A stretch of DNA of 45,266 bases from assembly GCA_020441665.1 (NCBI GenBank), contig JAGRLT010000159.1:1-45266 (forward strand), read 5' to 3'. This document shows positions 1 to 8,511 of the stretch, in pieces; positions within the stretch are counted from its first letter, which is position 1; each line of letters starts with the position of its first letter. Under the pieces are notes generated by a model. The model did not search any database. It was given only the letters and a program-made list of their open reading frames with translations, and was not told where the DNA came from. The position numbers were made by a program, and so were the translations under genes. Source of the stretch: Nitratireductor sp. GTDB lineage: Bacteria > Pseudomonadota > Alphaproteobacteria > Rhizobiales > Rhizobiaceae.

Positions 1-2
1 GC

Positions 3-458
3 TACGTGAACATCGGCGCCCGCGTCGGCGCCGGCACCATGGTGGACACCTGGGCGACGGTGGGGTCCTGCGCGCAGATCGGTCGGGACGTGCACCTGGC
101 CGGCGGCGTCGGCATCGGCGGCGTCCTGGAGCCGTTGCAGGCCGGGCCCACCATCATCGAGGACAATTGCTTCATCGGCGCCCGTTCGGAAGTCGTCGAG
201 GGCTGCATCGTGCGCGAGGGCTCGGTCCTCGGCATGGGCGTCTATATCGGCAAGTCGACCAAGATCGTCAACCGCGCCACCGGCGAGATCCTCTATGGCG
301 AAGTGCCGCCCTATTCGGTCGTCGTCGCCGGCGCCCTGCCCGGCAAACCTTTCCCCGATGGCGAGCCGGGGCCGTCTCTTTACTGCGCCGTCATCGTCAA
401 GACGGTGGACGAAAAGACCCGCTCGAAGACCGGCATCAACGAATTGCTGCGCGACTGA
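3..458 (+). CDS. dapD: 2,3,4,5-tetrahydropyridine-2,6-dicarboxylate N-succinyltransferase, C-terminal part (5' end outside window)
   Basis: DapD transfers succinyl from succinyl-CoA to tetrahydrodipicolinate in the succinylase branch of diaminopimelate/lysine synthesis in the cytoplasm. Only the C-terminal 151 codons are here; the frame is open to the window edge. The visible part is the left-handed beta-helix built of hexapeptide repeats, with the family stretches [28 protein letters not shown] and [12 protein letters not shown], and it ends in a short C-terminal domain. The stop lies 15 nt before the next gene, and dapE, the next enzyme but one in the same pathway, is 2.5 kb downstream. Identification is firm from the motif run. 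The true start cannot be seen. Confidence 0.96.
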   Translation, partial: YVNIGARVGAGTMVDTWATVGSCAQIGRDVHLAGGVGIGGVLEPLQAGPTIIEDNCFIGARSEVVEGCIVREGSVLGMGVYIGKSTKIVNRATGEILYGEVPPYSVVVAGALPGKPFPDGEPGPSLYCAVIVKTVDEKTRSKTGINELLRD

Positions 459-473
459 CCGGTAAAACCGGCC

Positions 474-1205
474 ATGCTCTATCGCAATCTCGATCCCGAC
501 AAGATCATCGCCACCGCCGAACGGCTGAAGGCGCGCATCGCCGAGCGGTTTCCGGGTTCGGGATTGCAGAACGTCTCCGAGGAGCTGCTCGATCTTGCCG
601 TCGAAACCCGTGACCGGGCGCAGGCTCTCACCGTGCCCATTCTCTGGCTTCGGGCGCTGATCGTCCTGACGATCGCCGCCGGCGCCATTGTCTTCGCGTT
701 TTTCGGCACCTTTCTGTCTTTCGACCGCATCGCGCGCGAAGGCTTCGACTTCGTCCAGGGGCTTGAGGCGACGATCAACACGCTGGTGCTTGCCGGCCTG
801 GGATTTCTGACCCTGCTCAAATCGGAGGAGCGTATCAAGCGGCGCAAGGTTCTCGATGGCCTGCACCCGCTGCGCTCGCTGATCCACATCATCGACATGC
901 ACCAGCTCACCAAGGACCCGGTGGTTTTCCATGCCGAGTTCAGGCCGACGGCTTCATCGCCCAAACGGGTCATGAGCCGGCCGGATCTGTCGCGTTATCT
1001 CGATTATTGCTCGGAAATGCTCGCCGTCACCGGCAAGCTGGCAGCGCTTTACGCCCAGGCCGTTCCGGACACTGAAGTGGTCGATGCGGTCAACGATGTC
1101 GAATCCCTCGGTTCCAGCCTGTCGCGCAAGATCTGGCAGAAGATCATGCTCAACGGGCGCGAGGAGACGACGCCGGCCGGGCGCCGCACATCGCCGAAAG
1201 CATAG
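474..1205 (+). CDS. Conserved hypothetical inner-membrane protein between dapD and dapE
   Basis: A 243-residue protein I cannot assign to a characterised family. It begins with a charged segment (residues 1-55), followed by two hydrophobic stretches that could span the membrane, roughly residues 58-82 (LIVLTIAAGAIVFAFFG) and 97-116 (INTLVLAGLGFLTLL). A cytoplasmic-looking C-terminal half of about 125 residues follows. It starts 15 nt after the dapD stop and is probably co-transcribed with it. I recall genes of this type beside dapD/dapE in rhizobial genomes, but no function follows from that. The Shine-Dalgarno is weak, so the start rests on spacing and being the first ATG in frame. Confidence 0.8.
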   Translation: MLYRNLDPDKIIATAERLKARIAERFPGSGLQNVSEELLDLAVETRDRAQALTVPILWLRALIVLTIAAGAIVFAFFGTFLSFDRIAREGFDFVQGLEATINTLVLAGLGFLTLLKSEERIKRRKVLDGLHPLRSLIHIIDMHQLTKDPVVFHAEFRPTASSPKRVMSRPDLSRYLDYCSEMLAVTGKLAALYAQAVPDTEVVDAVNDVESLGSSLSRKIWQKIMLNGREETTPAGRRTSPKA

Positions 1206-1229
1206 AGCGGCCGTTCCCCAAAACGCGAA

Positions 1230-1253
1230 ACCCCCGGTCTTTCGACCGGGGGT
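1230..1253. terminator. Perfect 10-bp hairpin, possible terminator
   Basis: ACCCCCGGTC and GACCGGGGGT flank a TTTC loop, 25 nt after the stop of the plus-strand membrane-protein gene. There is no clean T-run on the plus side; the minus side reads TTTCGCGTTTT. It could terminate either direction or be one unit of the palindrome cluster that fills this spacer. Confidence 0.5.
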
Positions 1254-1262
1254 AAGGGCGTT

Positions 1263-1297
1263 CCTCTCGCTTTGGAGAGAGAAGGTGCTGCGAGAGG
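1263..1297. repeat. Inverted repeat, 8-bp arms
   Basis: CCTCTCGC (1263-1270) pairs perfectly with GCGAGAGG (1290-1297). The 19-nt loop contains GGAGAGAG, which could pair alternatively with the left arm, so two mutually exclusive folds are possible. Second of four inverted repeats in a 286-nt non-coding spacer. Confidence 0.5.
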
Positions 1298-1378
1298 CAA
1301 TCCTTTGTCGAATTTCCCTGCTCTGTACGATCCGGCGGGTGGCCGGTCTGCGGCCTGTCGCCTTGCGGGAATTTCAGC

Positions 1379-1440
1379 TTGTGGGTCCGGCGCGCCGTCC
1401 GGCTTGGGGCGTTGTCCATCGGGCTCCGCCGGACCCACAA
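1379..1440. repeat. Inverted repeat, 14-bp perfect arms
   Basis: TTGTGGGTCCGGCG (1379-1392) pairs perfectly with CGCCGGACCCACAA (1427-1440) around a 34-nt loop. Arms this long are not expected by chance in a short spacer. The element has the layout of a palindromic intergenic repeat, but whether it recurs elsewhere in the genome cannot be judged from this window. Confidence 0.6.
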
Positions 1441-1455
1441 AGGGTTTGCCGCACC

Positions 1456-1477
1456 CCGCCGGCCATCAGGCCGGCGG
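1456..1477. terminator. GC-rich hairpin just beyond the small minus-strand gene
   Basis: CCGCCGGCC and GGCCGGCGG flank an ATCA loop. On the minus strand it begins 15 nt after the stop of the small secreted-protein gene (1492-1767), the usual position for a transcript-end hairpin. No T-run follows, so a classical intrinsic terminator is not proven. Confidence 0.5.
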
Positions 1478-1491
1478 ATTGGCAGCTTTGA

Positions 1492-1767
1492 TTAGTAGCA
1501 CTTCGGCTGATAGCCGAGGAACTGGCCGTAGGCGTTGTAGACGGCGACCTGCTGGCAGTACTGCGGCTGCTGAACGATCACGGTCTGCGGTTTCGGGCTC
1601 AGGATGGCGTTGGTGACGCCGAGGCCGACACCCATGCCAACGCCCATGCCGAGGCCTTTGACGAAGGGCTTGCCCCACCAGGGGTTGCCGGCATGGGCCG
1701 GTGCGGTGGCGACGGCAAGCGTGGAAACAGTGGCAACTGCGAAAACGGTTTTCTTGAAGGTGTTCAT
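1492..1767 (-). CDS. Small secreted glycine-rich hypothetical protein
   Basis: A 91-residue protein that I do not recognise by name. Residues 1-26 form a clear Sec signal peptide (MNTFKKTVFAVATVSTLAVA, then APAHA before a predicted cut). The mature part has a short alternating Gly/Met/Val segment (GLGMGVGMGVGLGV), which may form a hydrophobic hairpin, then a Gln/Tyr-rich tail with two cysteines and a final KCY. The start was chosen at 1767 because AGGAGAG lies directly upstream; the frame stays open 22 codons further 5', but that extension would bury the signal peptide. It stands alone, divergent from the DUF805 gene. Confidence 0.7.
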   Translation of the reverse strand: MNTFKKTVFAVATVSTLAVATAPAHAGNPWWGKPFVKGLGMGVGMGVGLGVTNAILSPKPQTVIVQQPQYCQQVAVYNAYGQFLGYQPKCY

Positions 1768-2015
1768 GACTCTCTCCTGTCGTTTGGTTTGGTTCATCGA
1801 GGCGTCTGGTTGGTTCGCTTTCGATGATTGCAAGCTAGCCCGGTGGGCGATTTTCTGTCGTGCAATCGATCACAAGGCCGATAAAGCATAATTAAATCAA
1901 AAAGATAGGATGATTTGCGTTTTTCAGCGCTCTGATTATCCTGATCAGGGGATTGCGGCGCGTGACCGAATGCACGCCGTCCCTCGACAAAGCGAAGATG
2001 CGGGAGACATTTGGA

Positions 2016-2399
2016 ATGCGGCCACCGGGGCTCGCCTGGCTCTTTTTCGGATTTGGCGGCCGTATCGCCCGCCAGTCCTACGCCCTGTCGATCCTGCTCC
2101 AGCTCCTCCTGTTCTTTCTCGTCGTCTACTGGGCCATGGCCGCCGGCGAGAATCAGGGTTTGAAGGCCTTTGCCGGTTTTGCCTTCACGGGTGTCGCCTT
2201 CTTCAACCTGTGGAGCAGCCTCGCCCTTTCGGTAAAGAGGCTCAACGATCTCAGCCTGCCGGCACCCCTCGCCCTGCTGATCTTCCTGCCCATGGTGTCG
2301 CCCCTGCTGATCCTCTACCTGATGATCCGCGAAGGCGATCCGAACGAGAATCGCCACGGCCCGCCGCCAATGCGACAATTGCGGGGCGGCGGAAATTAA
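2016..2399 (+). CDS. DUF805 family membrane protein
   Basis: A small integral membrane protein of the DUF805 family, whose function is unknown. The opening LAWLFFGFGGRIARQSY matches the family start (F-x-GRI-x-R-x-x-Y). Hydrophobic segments follow, then the conserved SLALSVKRLNDL motif and the terminal G-D-P-N-x-N-R-x-G-P element. I chose the ATG at 2016 because GGGAGA sits eight bases upstream and the protein then begins like the family. Upstream in-frame options are TTG 1953, GTG 1962 (AGGGG ten bases before it) and ATG 1998; they would add 6 to 21 residues with no family resemblance. The gene is divergent from the small secreted protein. Confidence 0.82.
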   Translation: MRPPGLAWLFFGFGGRIARQSYALSILLQLLLFFLVVYWAMAAGENQGLKAFAGFAFTGVAFFNLWSSLALSVKRLNDLSLPAPLALLIFLPMVSPLLILYLMIREGDPNENRHGPPPMRQLRGGGN

Positions 2400-2569
2400 G
2401 TTTTCTTAAGTTGAGGCTGGCCACGGGCCGGCGTTATCGTCGCCGGTGAAGCCGGGGCAGTGCCGGCGCAGACGGAACGCACCCGACGCGCGACGCGACA
2501 TTCCCTGACGGCTTCGCAAGAACAGGCCTGCCGGTTTTCCAAGGCTGCCTGATAAAGTGGAACACTCCC

Positions 2570-2830
2570 ATGAAACGCATGATTGTCCCGGCCGTTCTTA
2601 CGGCTTCCTTCGCCTTTGTCCCAGCGGTCTATGCCGCCAGCCAGATGGCGACCGGCATGGTGAAGTCCTATGATGCCACAGTCCACAGCGTGACGCTCCA
2701 GGACGGCGTCACCTACTGGCTGCCCAGCACCTTCAAGGATCCCGGGATCAAGGCCGGCGAGAAGGTCGAAATCGAATGGGCGATGAAAGACGCCAAGCAC
2801 GAGGCGAGTACGTTGAAGATCGTGCAGTGA
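2570..2830 (+). CDS. Small periplasmic DUF1344 domain protein
   Basis: An 86-residue exported protein. Residues 1-22 are a signal peptide (MKRMIVPAVLTASFAFVPAV, cut near YAA). The mature part, about 64 residues, looks like a single small beta-barrel: ATGMVKSYDATVHSVTLQDGVTYWLP, then KAGEKVEIEW. This is the DUF1344 pattern found mainly in rhizobia and relatives; no biochemical role is established. The Shine-Dalgarno is poor. A strong terminator follows 20 nt after the stop, so the gene ends its transcript and is not part of the dapE unit. Confidence 0.75.
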   Translation: MKRMIVPAVLTASFAFVPAVYAASQMATGMVKSYDATVHSVTLQDGVTYWLPSTFKDPGIKAGEKVEIEWAMKDAKHEASTLKIVQ

Positions 2831-2850
2831 CCTTGTTGAGCGTTTGACCG

Positions 2851-2879
2851 CGGCGGCCGCTTCCCGCGGCCGCCGTTTT
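2851..2879 (+). terminator. Rho-independent terminator after the DUF1344 gene
   Basis: CGGCGGCCGC and GCGGCCGCCG form a perfect 10-bp GC-rich stem with a TTCCC loop, directly followed by TTTT. It sits 20 nt after the stop codon at 2830 and before dapE, separating the two transcripts. Confidence 0.78.
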
Positions 2880-2936
2880 GCCTCGGTCCACGGCTTCCCG
2901 ATTGACCTTGCCGATTGTCGCGCCTACGGGAGTTGC

Positions 2937-4142
2937 ATGGAAAAATCAGCTCCCCTCTCTCTCCCCGCAACGCATCTTGCCGCAATGCTCCGCTGCCCCT
3001 CGGTGACGCCGGACACAGCCGGTACGCTGGACTATCTCGTTTCGGCGCTGGAACCGATTGGCTTTCGATGCGACCGCCTCGTCTTTTCCGATGTCGGCAC
3101 AGCCGACGTCGACAATCTCTATGCACGGCTCGGCGGGGATGGCCCGCATCTGATGTTCGCCGGCCATACCGATGTGGTGCCGGCGGGCGACGAGGCGCAG
3201 TGGACCATGCCGCCCTTTGGCGCCGGGGTGAAGGACGGCACTCTCTATGGCCGGGGCGCCGTCGACATGAAGGGCGGCATCGCCTGCTTCCTGGCCGCCG
3301 TCGAGACCTACATCGCAAGGCACGGTTCGCCGGCGGGTTCGATCTCCTTTCTGATCACCGGGGATGAAGAGGGGCCGTCGGTCAACGGCACCGACAAATT
3401 GCTGCAATGGGCGGCCGGCGGGGGCGAGAGGTGGGACGCCGCGATCGTCGGCGAACCGGCGAACCAGCAGGCCATCGGCGACACCATCAAGAACGGCCGC
3501 CGCGGTTCCCTTTCCGGTCGCATCACCGTCAATGGCATGCAGGGACATTCCGCCTATCCGCATCTGGCCGACAATCCGGTGCGCGGTCTGGTCGACCTGA
3601 TCGATGCCCTGCTGGCAACGCCGTTCGATGGCGGCACGCCGCATTTCCAGCCAACCAATATGGAAATCACCACGGTGGATGTCGGCAATCCGGCGGTCAA
3701 CGTCATTCCCGGCAAGGCGGTGGCGGGGTTCAACATCCGCTTCAACGATACCTGGGACGGCGAAACGCTGAAGGCCGAAATCCTGCGGCGGCTCGAGGCC
3801 GGGGCAAGGGCTGCGCGCATCCGCCAGGGCAGGGAACAGCCGGTCGATTTCGACGTCGAATGGATCGGCCGGGTAAGCCCGGTATTCCTCACCGGCCAGA
3901 CCGATTTCGTTGCCGGGCTTTCCAGGGCGATTCGCGCGGTCACCGGCAGGACGCCGGAGTTCTCCACCGGCGGCGGCACGTCCGATGCCCGTTTCATCAA
4001 GGATTATTGCCCGGTCGTGGAATTCGGCCTGGTCGGCCGGACCATGCACCAGGTCGATGAGCGCGTGGCGCTCGCCGATCTCGACACGCTCACCGCGATC
4101 TATCTCGCCTTTCTCGAAGACTGGTTTTCCGCAAATGCCTGA
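2937..4142 (+). CDS. dapE: Succinyl-diaminopimelate desuccinylase
   Basis: DapE is a di-zinc M20-family hydrolase that removes succinate from N-succinyl-LL-diaminopimelate, giving LL-DAP for lysine and peptidoglycan. The 401 residues carry the family signatures in order: the metal-binding GHTDVVP (His77), GRGAVDMKGG (bridging Asp110), TGDEEG (catalytic Glu144 and metal ligand Glu145), GEPANQQAIGD, the dimerisation lid domain, and the C-terminal metal ligand in MHQVDE. The start at 2937 has CGGGAG upstream and matches the usual length; the frame is open 31 codons further 5' but those residues are not DapE-like. The end overlaps the next gene by up to 8 nt. Confidence 0.96.
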   Translation: MEKSAPLSLPATHLAAMLRCPSVTPDTAGTLDYLVSALEPIGFRCDRLVFSDVGTADVDNLYARLGGDGPHLMFAGHTDVVPAGDEAQWTMPPFGAGVKDGTLYGRGAVDMKGGIACFLAAVETYIARHGSPAGSISFLITGDEEGPSVNGTDKLLQWAAGGGERWDAAIVGEPANQQAIGDTIKNGRRGSLSGRITVNGMQGHSAYPHLADNPVRGLVDLIDALLATPFDGGTPHFQPTNMEITTVDVGNPAVNVIPGKAVAGFNIRFNDTWDGETLKAEILRRLEAGARAARIRQGREQPVDFDVEWIGRVSPVFLTGQTDFVAGLSRAIRAVTGRTPEFSTGGGTSDARFIKDYCPVVEFGLVGRTMHQVDERVALADLDTLTAIYLAFLEDWFSANA

Positions 4143-4764
4143 TATGCCCTTCGCGCCCCTTGCCGCGCCCGTCACCACCCTTGAAGCGCTCGAAGCACTC
4201 TACGACGAGGCCAATCCGCGTTCGCTGACCAAGGTCGTGCGGCAGCTGACGCCGCTCTACCGCCGATGGATTGGCGCTTCCCGTTTCGTCATTCTCTCCA
4301 CCGTCGGCCCGGAGGGTACGGATGCCAGTCCGCGCGGCGATGATGGTCCCGTGGTGCGCATTGCCGACGACGGGATGCTGCTGCTGCCCGACTGGCGGGG
4401 CAACAATCGCATCGATTCCCTGCGCAACATCGTGCGCGACGGCCGTGTCAGCCTGATGTTCATGGTGCCGGGCTCGAACAATGTGGTGCGCGTCAACGGC
4501 AAGGCGATCGTCACCGCCGATGCCGCGTTCTGTGCCTCGTTCGAAAAGGGCGGCAGGCAGCCCAGAAGCGTGATCGTCGTCGCCATCGGCGAGGTCTATT
4601 TCCAGTGCGCCAAGGCGCTGATGCGCTCCAAGCTCTGGCAGGCGGGCGATGAGAGCGGTGCCGTGCCCACGGCCGGGCAATTGATCCGCGAGCAGGACGG
4701 AGCCTTCGAGGCCGAACCCTATGATGCCGGCTATGGCGACTATGCCAGAGAGCGGATGTGGTAG
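4135..4764 (+). CDS. Pyridoxamine 5'-phosphate oxidase-family (MSMEG_1061-type) FMN-binding protein
   Basis: A 209-residue cytoplasmic protein of the PPOX split-barrel fold. Recognisable parts are FVILSTVGPEGTDASPRGD near residue 55, a typical FMN-contact strand, then LLPDWRGNNRIDSLRNIVRDGRVSLMF and the basic C-terminal YFQCAKALMRSKLW. These agree with the MSMEG_1061 subgroup, whose substrate is unknown; it is not PdxH. The first ATG (4135) overlaps the dapE stop by 8 nt and an alternative ATG at 4144 does not overlap; both imply translational coupling to dapE. It converges on truA with only 13 nt between the stops. Confidence 0.85.
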   Translation: MPDMPFAPLAAPVTTLEALEALYDEANPRSLTKVVRQLTPLYRRWIGASRFVILSTVGPEGTDASPRGDDGPVVRIADDGMLLLPDWRGNNRIDSLRNIVRDGRVSLMFMVPGSNNVVRVNGKAIVTADAAFCASFEKGGRQPRSVIVVAIGEVYFQCAKALMRSKLWQAGDESGAVPTAGQLIREQDGAFEAEPYDAGYGDYARERMW

Positions 4765-4777
4765 CGGCTGCGAACCG

Positions 4778-5539
4778 TCAGTAGTCCACCTGCATGAAAT
4801 AGAGCCCGCAGGCCGGCGCCACCGGGCCGCATGCCTTGCGGTCCTTCGCTTCGAGCGCCGAGCGCAGATCGTTGGCCGTCCATCGGCCCTCGCCCACCAG
4901 TTTCAGCGAGCCGGCCATGGAGCGCACCTGATTGTGCAGGAAGGCGCGGGAGGAAGTGGTGATCTCGATCGCCCGCCCGCCGGCACCATGATCGGCGGCA
5001 AGGCGCACATCGAGCGTGTCGAGCGTGCGTTGCGGGTTCTTCGCCTGGCAGTCGGTCGAGCGAAACGTCGTGAAATCGTGATGGCCGACCAGCACCTTCG
5101 CCGCCCGGTCCATAGCGCCGACATCGAGCGGTTTCTTCACATGCCAGGCGCGGCCGGCTTCCACCGTGAGATTGGCCGGGCGGTTGACGATCCGGTAGCA
5201 GTAATGCCGGCGCTTGGCGGAAAACCGGGCATCGAAATCATCGGCCACCTTTTCGCAGGCCAGCACCGCCACCGTGTGGCTGTTGAGCTTCAGCAGGCCG
5301 TTCGAGGCTTCGGCTATTTTTTCCGGCCGCCATTCGGTTTCGAGATCCACATGGGCGACCTGGCCAAGCGCATGGACACCGGTATCGGTCCGGCCGGCGG
5401 CAAACAGCGTCACCGGATGGCGGGTGAATTCCGCAATCGCCTCTTCAAGCGCCTGCTGAACGGAGGGAAAGCCGTCCTGGCGCTGCCAGCCGCGATAGGG
5501 CGTTCCGTCATATTCGATCGTGAGCTTGTAGCGGGGCAT
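4778..5539 (-). CDS. truA: tRNA pseudouridine(38-40) synthase TruA
   Basis: TruA isomerises uridines 38-40 in the anticodon stem of many tRNAs. The 253-residue protein has the N-terminal [18 protein letters not shown] segment and the catalytic motif GRTDTGVHA with Asp52. The RNA-binding RRHYCYRI and the later [14 protein letters not shown] and [13 protein letters not shown] motifs follow, so it is full length and intact. It is the last gene of the minus-strand def-fmt-truA run and starts 14 nt after fmt stops. Confidence 0.96.
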   Translation of the reverse strand: MPRYKLTIEYDGTPYRGWQRQDGFPSVQQALEEAIAEFTRHPVTLFAAGRTDTGVHALGQVAHVDLETEWRPEKIAEASNGLLKLNSHTVAVLACEKVADDFDARFSAKRRHYCYRIVNRPANLTVEAGRAWHVKKPLDVGAMDRAAKVLVGHHDFTTFRSTDCQAKNPQRTLDTLDVRLAADHGAGGRAIEITTSSRAFLHNQVRSMAGSLKLVGEGRWTANDLRSALEAKDRKACGPVAPACGLYFMQVDY

Positions 5540-5553
5540 GGCCTTGCTTGCCG

Positions 5554-6486
5554 TCAGGTGAGCGTCGTACCGGGCGCGATCCGGTTGCCGCGCAGAAACT
5601 CTGCCGCCTCCTGCCGGCCCTTGCCCTCGCGCTGCACGCGCTCCAGCCGCACGGCGCCGCTTGCGCAGGCAATGGTGAGCCGATCGTCCAGCACCGTGCC
5701 GGGCGCGCCGCTCCCCTCGGCGAGAACCGAGCGCAGCACCTTCACCCGTGCAGGCTTGCCGCCGACCGGCATCTCGGTCCAGCCGCCGGGAAAGGGCGAC
5801 AGGCCGCGAATGTGGTTGTGCGCCTCCTGTGCCGGCCTCGACCAGTCGATGCGCGCCTCCGCCTTGTTGATCTTCGCCGCATAGCTGACGCCGCTTTCGG
5901 ACTGCGGCACTGTTTCAAGCGAGCCGCGTTCCAGCGCAGCGACCGCCCGCACCATCAGATCGGCGCAAGCCTGGCTCAGGGCGTCATGCAGTTCGGCCGC
6001 CGTCATGTCGGGGCCGATCGCAACCCTTTCCGCCAGGGCGACCGGGCCGGTATCGAGACCGGCCTCCATGCGCATCACCATGACACCGGTCTCCAAGTCT
6101 CCCGCCATGATCGCCCGCTGGATGGGGGCAGCACCCCGCCAGCGCGGCAGAAGCGAGGCATGGCCGTTCCAGCAGCCGAGTTCCGGCGCATCGAGAACGG
6201 CCTGCGGCAGGATCAGCCCATAGGCAACGACGATCGCCGCATCGGCTTCGAACGCCGCGAATTCGGCCTGCTCTGCCTCGCCCCTGAGCGATTTCGGCGT
6301 CAGCACCGTGAGGCCGAGCCGTTCGGCGGTTTCATGCACCGGCGACTTCTTTTCCGCCATGCCGCGCCCGGCGGGCCGCGGCGGCTGGGTGTAGACGGCG
6401 ACGATCTCATGGCCATGGCCCGCAAGCGCGGTCAGCACCGGCACCGAAAATTCCGGCGTTCCCATGAAGATCAGGCGAAGGGACAT
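5554..6486 (-). CDS. fmt: Methionyl-tRNA formyltransferase
   Basis: Fmt formylates the initiator Met-tRNA using 10-formyltetrahydrofolate. The 310 residues start [16 protein letters not shown] and carry the active-site block [21 protein letters not shown], with the Asn and His of the hydrolase/transferase site, then METGLDTGP-like folate-site residues ([10 protein letters not shown]). The smaller C-terminal tRNA-binding barrel begins near residue 205. It lies 3 nt after def on the same strand, the usual def-fmt coupling in bacteria: the deformylase removes what Fmt adds. Confidence 0.97.
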   Translation of the reverse strand: MSLRLIFMGTPEFSVPVLTALAGHGHEIVAVYTQPPRPAGRGMAEKKSPVHETAERLGLTVLTPKSLRGEAEQAEFAAFEADAAIVVAYGLILPQAVLDAPELGCWNGHASLLPRWRGAAPIQRAIMAGDLETGVMVMRMEAGLDTGPVALAERVAIGPDMTAAELHDALSQACADLMVRAVAALERGSLETVPQSESGVSYAAKINKAEARIDWSRPAQEAHNHIRGLSPFPGGWTEMPVGGKPARVKVLRSVLAEGSGAPGTVLDDRLTIACASGAVRLERVQREGKGRQEAAEFLRGNRIAPGTTLT

Positions 6487-6489
6487 CGC

Positions 6490-7131
6490 CTAAAGCACCA
6501 GCGGCGGGACGTTGCCCCGACCGGCCTGTCTGGCGATCTTGGTGAACTTCTTCACCACCATGTTGCGCTTCAGCGCCGAGATGTGATCGATGAACAGCTT
6601 GCCGTCGAGATGGTCGATTTCATGCTGCACGCAGGTCGCCATCAGGCCGCTTGCCGCCATCACCTGCGGCTTTCCCTCCCGGTCGAGATATTCGACCGTC
6701 ACGCTGGCCGGCCGCTCCACATGGGCAAAATAATCGGGGATCGACAGACAGCCCTCTTCATAGAGCGAGGACGCGTCGCTCGCTGCGACAATTCTCGGAT
6801 TGATCAGTGCGTAGGGCACTTTCTTCGAGGGTTGGCGCTCGGGCCGTTCCGGCGGCGCCTCGCCCCTGGCTTCGGCTTCCGCTACCGCCTGATGCCAGGC
6901 TTCGATCTCGGCGGCACGGCGCGCCTCGTCCTCGGGATCGCCGCAATCCATCACGATGAGCCGGTGGGGAAACGCGACCTGAATGCCGGCAAGGCCGATG
7001 CCCGGCGCCTCATACATGGTCTCGAACATCGCATCGATCAGCTTCTGATGACGCTCATCCAGACCTTGCAGCGGCTCGGAGACCTGGCGCAGGATCGGAT
7101 CGGGCAGGGTGACGATGTCGAGCAGGGGCAT
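6490..7131 (-). CDS. def: Peptide deformylase with an internal insertion
   Basis: Def removes the N-formyl group from nascent proteins. Zinc/iron-binding and catalytic residues are present: EGCLS (Cys128) and QHEIDH (His170, Glu171, His174). The first family motif reads GIGLAGIQ (residues 44-51), with Gly in place of the second Ala of the usual G-I-G-L-A-A-x-Q; the Gln is kept. At 213 residues it is about 40 longer than typical (around 170), because of a charged, Ala/Glu/Arg-rich segment between about residues 68 and 103, ending in a Pro-rich stretch. This sits in the loop before the strand [10 protein letters not shown]. It is the first gene of def-fmt-truA and divergent from rmuC. Confidence 0.95.
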   Translation of the reverse strand: MPLLDIVTLPDPILRQVSEPLQGLDERHQKLIDAMFETMYEAPGIGLAGIQVAFPHRLIVMDCGDPEDEARRAAEIEAWHQAVAEAEARGEAPPERPERQPSKKVPYALINPRIVAASDASSLYEEGCLSIPDYFAHVERPASVTVEYLDREGKPQVMAASGLMATCVQHEIDHLDGKLFIDHISALKRNMVVKKFTKIARQAGRGNVPPLVL

Positions 7132-7286
7132 GGTATCCGTCCGGCGGCGAACCCGCCTTGTCTCGGTGAAGTCTTTCGAATGGCAGATATGGGTTCAAAG
7201 CCGGCGCGTCAATCGGCAGGGCCTGCGCTATTCCTGTTTTGTTCTTTTTCTTCGCTTATCCGGGCCGAATCTGTTAGGCAGGCCGC

Positions 7287-8489
7287 ATGAATTCCGATCT
7301 TGACCTTTCCGCCCTGTTTGCCTCGCCGGTGTTCACCGCCGCCGGCCGCGTCATCACTCTGGGCGAATGCGTTGCGGCGGCCGTCGCGGCGCTCGGCCTC
7401 ATCCTCCTGCTCTGGCTGGTCCTTGCCTGGCGCGCCGGCAAGCGGCGGGCGGCCAATGAGGCGGCGGCACTCGAGCGGGCGCGCGAGGCGGAAGCGCGGA
7501 TGAGCGAACTGGTCGCGACCCAGAACGAACTGACCGGCCGTCTTGCCGCCATGAACGAGAACCTCGCCCAGCGCCAATCCGATCTTGCCCGTTCGGTCAG
7601 TGAACGGCTTGAGGCGATGACCGGGCGCATCGGCCAGTCGATCACCGACACGACAAGGAATACCCAGGAAAGCCTCGCCAGATTGCAGGAACGCCTTGCG
7701 GTCATCGATACCGCCCAGACCAACATTACCGCGCTGACCGGCCAGGTGGTGGAATTGCAGGCCATCCTTGCCAACAAGCAGACCCGTGGCGCCTTCGGCG
7801 AAGCCCGCATGCAGGCCATTCTGCAGGACGGCCTGCCCCAGGGCGCCTATGCCTTTCAGGCGACACTGTCGAACGGCTCGCGACCCGATGCGATCATCCA
7901 CATGCCCAACGACACGCCGCCGCTGGTCATCGATGCAAAATTCCCGCTCGAAAGCTGGAATGCGATCCGCGATGCCGAGACTACGGAGCGTGCCAAGATC
8001 GCCGGCCAGGCGTTCCGCCGCGATGTGGAGGCGCATATCAAGGCGATTGCCGAAAAATACTTCATCAAGGGCGAGACCCAGGATACGGCCTTTCTGTTCG
8101 TGCCGTCGGAATCGATCTTTGCCGACATCCACGAGAAGCACGAAACGCTGGTTCAAAGGGCGCATCGGGCGCGGATCGTCATCGTTTCTCCCTCGCTGCT
8201 GATGTTGTCGATCCAGGTCATCCAGTCGGTATTGAAGGACCATCGCATGCGCGAGCAGGCCCATCTCATCCAGGGCGAGGTGGCCCGGCTGGTGGAAGAT
8301 GTCGGCAGGCTCGACGAACGGGTGCGCAAGCTCGCCGGCCATTTTGGCCAGGCTCAGAAGGATGTCGACGACATCCTCATCTCCTCCGGCAAGGTCGCCA
8401 AGCGCAGCACCCGGATCGTCGATCTGGAGTTCGAGGAGGCCAGACCGCTCGAAGGCGACAAGCGCCGGGGTCTGAAAGTGGTCGAGTAG
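7287..8489 (+). CDS. rmuC: DNA recombination protein RmuC
   Basis: RmuC proteins limit inversion and rearrangement at short inverted repeats and are predicted nucleases of the restriction-endonuclease-like fold. The 400-residue protein has an N-terminal membrane anchor (about residues 27-48), a long heptad-rich helical region to about residue 165, and the RmuC domain: TRGAFGEARMQAIL, DAIIHMPNDTPPLVIDAKFPLESW (candidate nuclease acidic residues and Lys) and the distal FLFVPSESIFADI and VSPSLLM motifs. Length and order are normal. It is divergent from def with a 155-nt shared upstream region in which I see no convincing promoter. Confidence 0.93.
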   Translation: MNSDLDLSALFASPVFTAAGRVITLGECVAAAVAALGLILLLWLVLAWRAGKRRAANEAAALERAREAEARMSELVATQNELTGRLAAMNENLAQRQSDLARSVSERLEAMTGRIGQSITDTTRNTQESLARLQERLAVIDTAQTNITALTGQVVELQAILANKQTRGAFGEARMQAILQDGLPQGAYAFQATLSNGSRPDAIIHMPNDTPPLVIDAKFPLESWNAIRDAETTERAKIAGQAFRRDVEAHIKAIAEKYFIKGETQDTAFLFVPSESIFADIHEKHETLVQRAHRARIVIVSPSLLMLSIQVIQSVLKDHRMREQAHLIQGEVARLVEDVGRLDERVRKLAGHFGQAQKDVDDILISSGKVAKRSTRIVDLEFEEARPLEGDKRRGLKVVE

Positions 8490-8490
8490 C

Positions 8491-8511
8491 ACCTTCCCTA
8501 AGGTCGCTTTT
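8491..8511 (+). terminator. Weak hairpin plus T-run after rmuC
   Basis: ACCTT and AAGGT flank a CCCT loop immediately after the rmuC stop, followed by CGCTTTT. Position and T-run fit a terminator, but the stem is only 5 bp. Confidence 0.35.

Noticed and set aside
1084-1616. Overlapping plus-strand open frames across the 1.2-1.5 kb spacer
   Set aside because: They run through several perfect palindromes, lack ribosome sites and show no protein-like composition.
5548-7290. Plus-strand open frame of about 580 codons opposite fmt and def
   Set aside because: Antisense shadow of two intact translation genes; no start signal and no domain.
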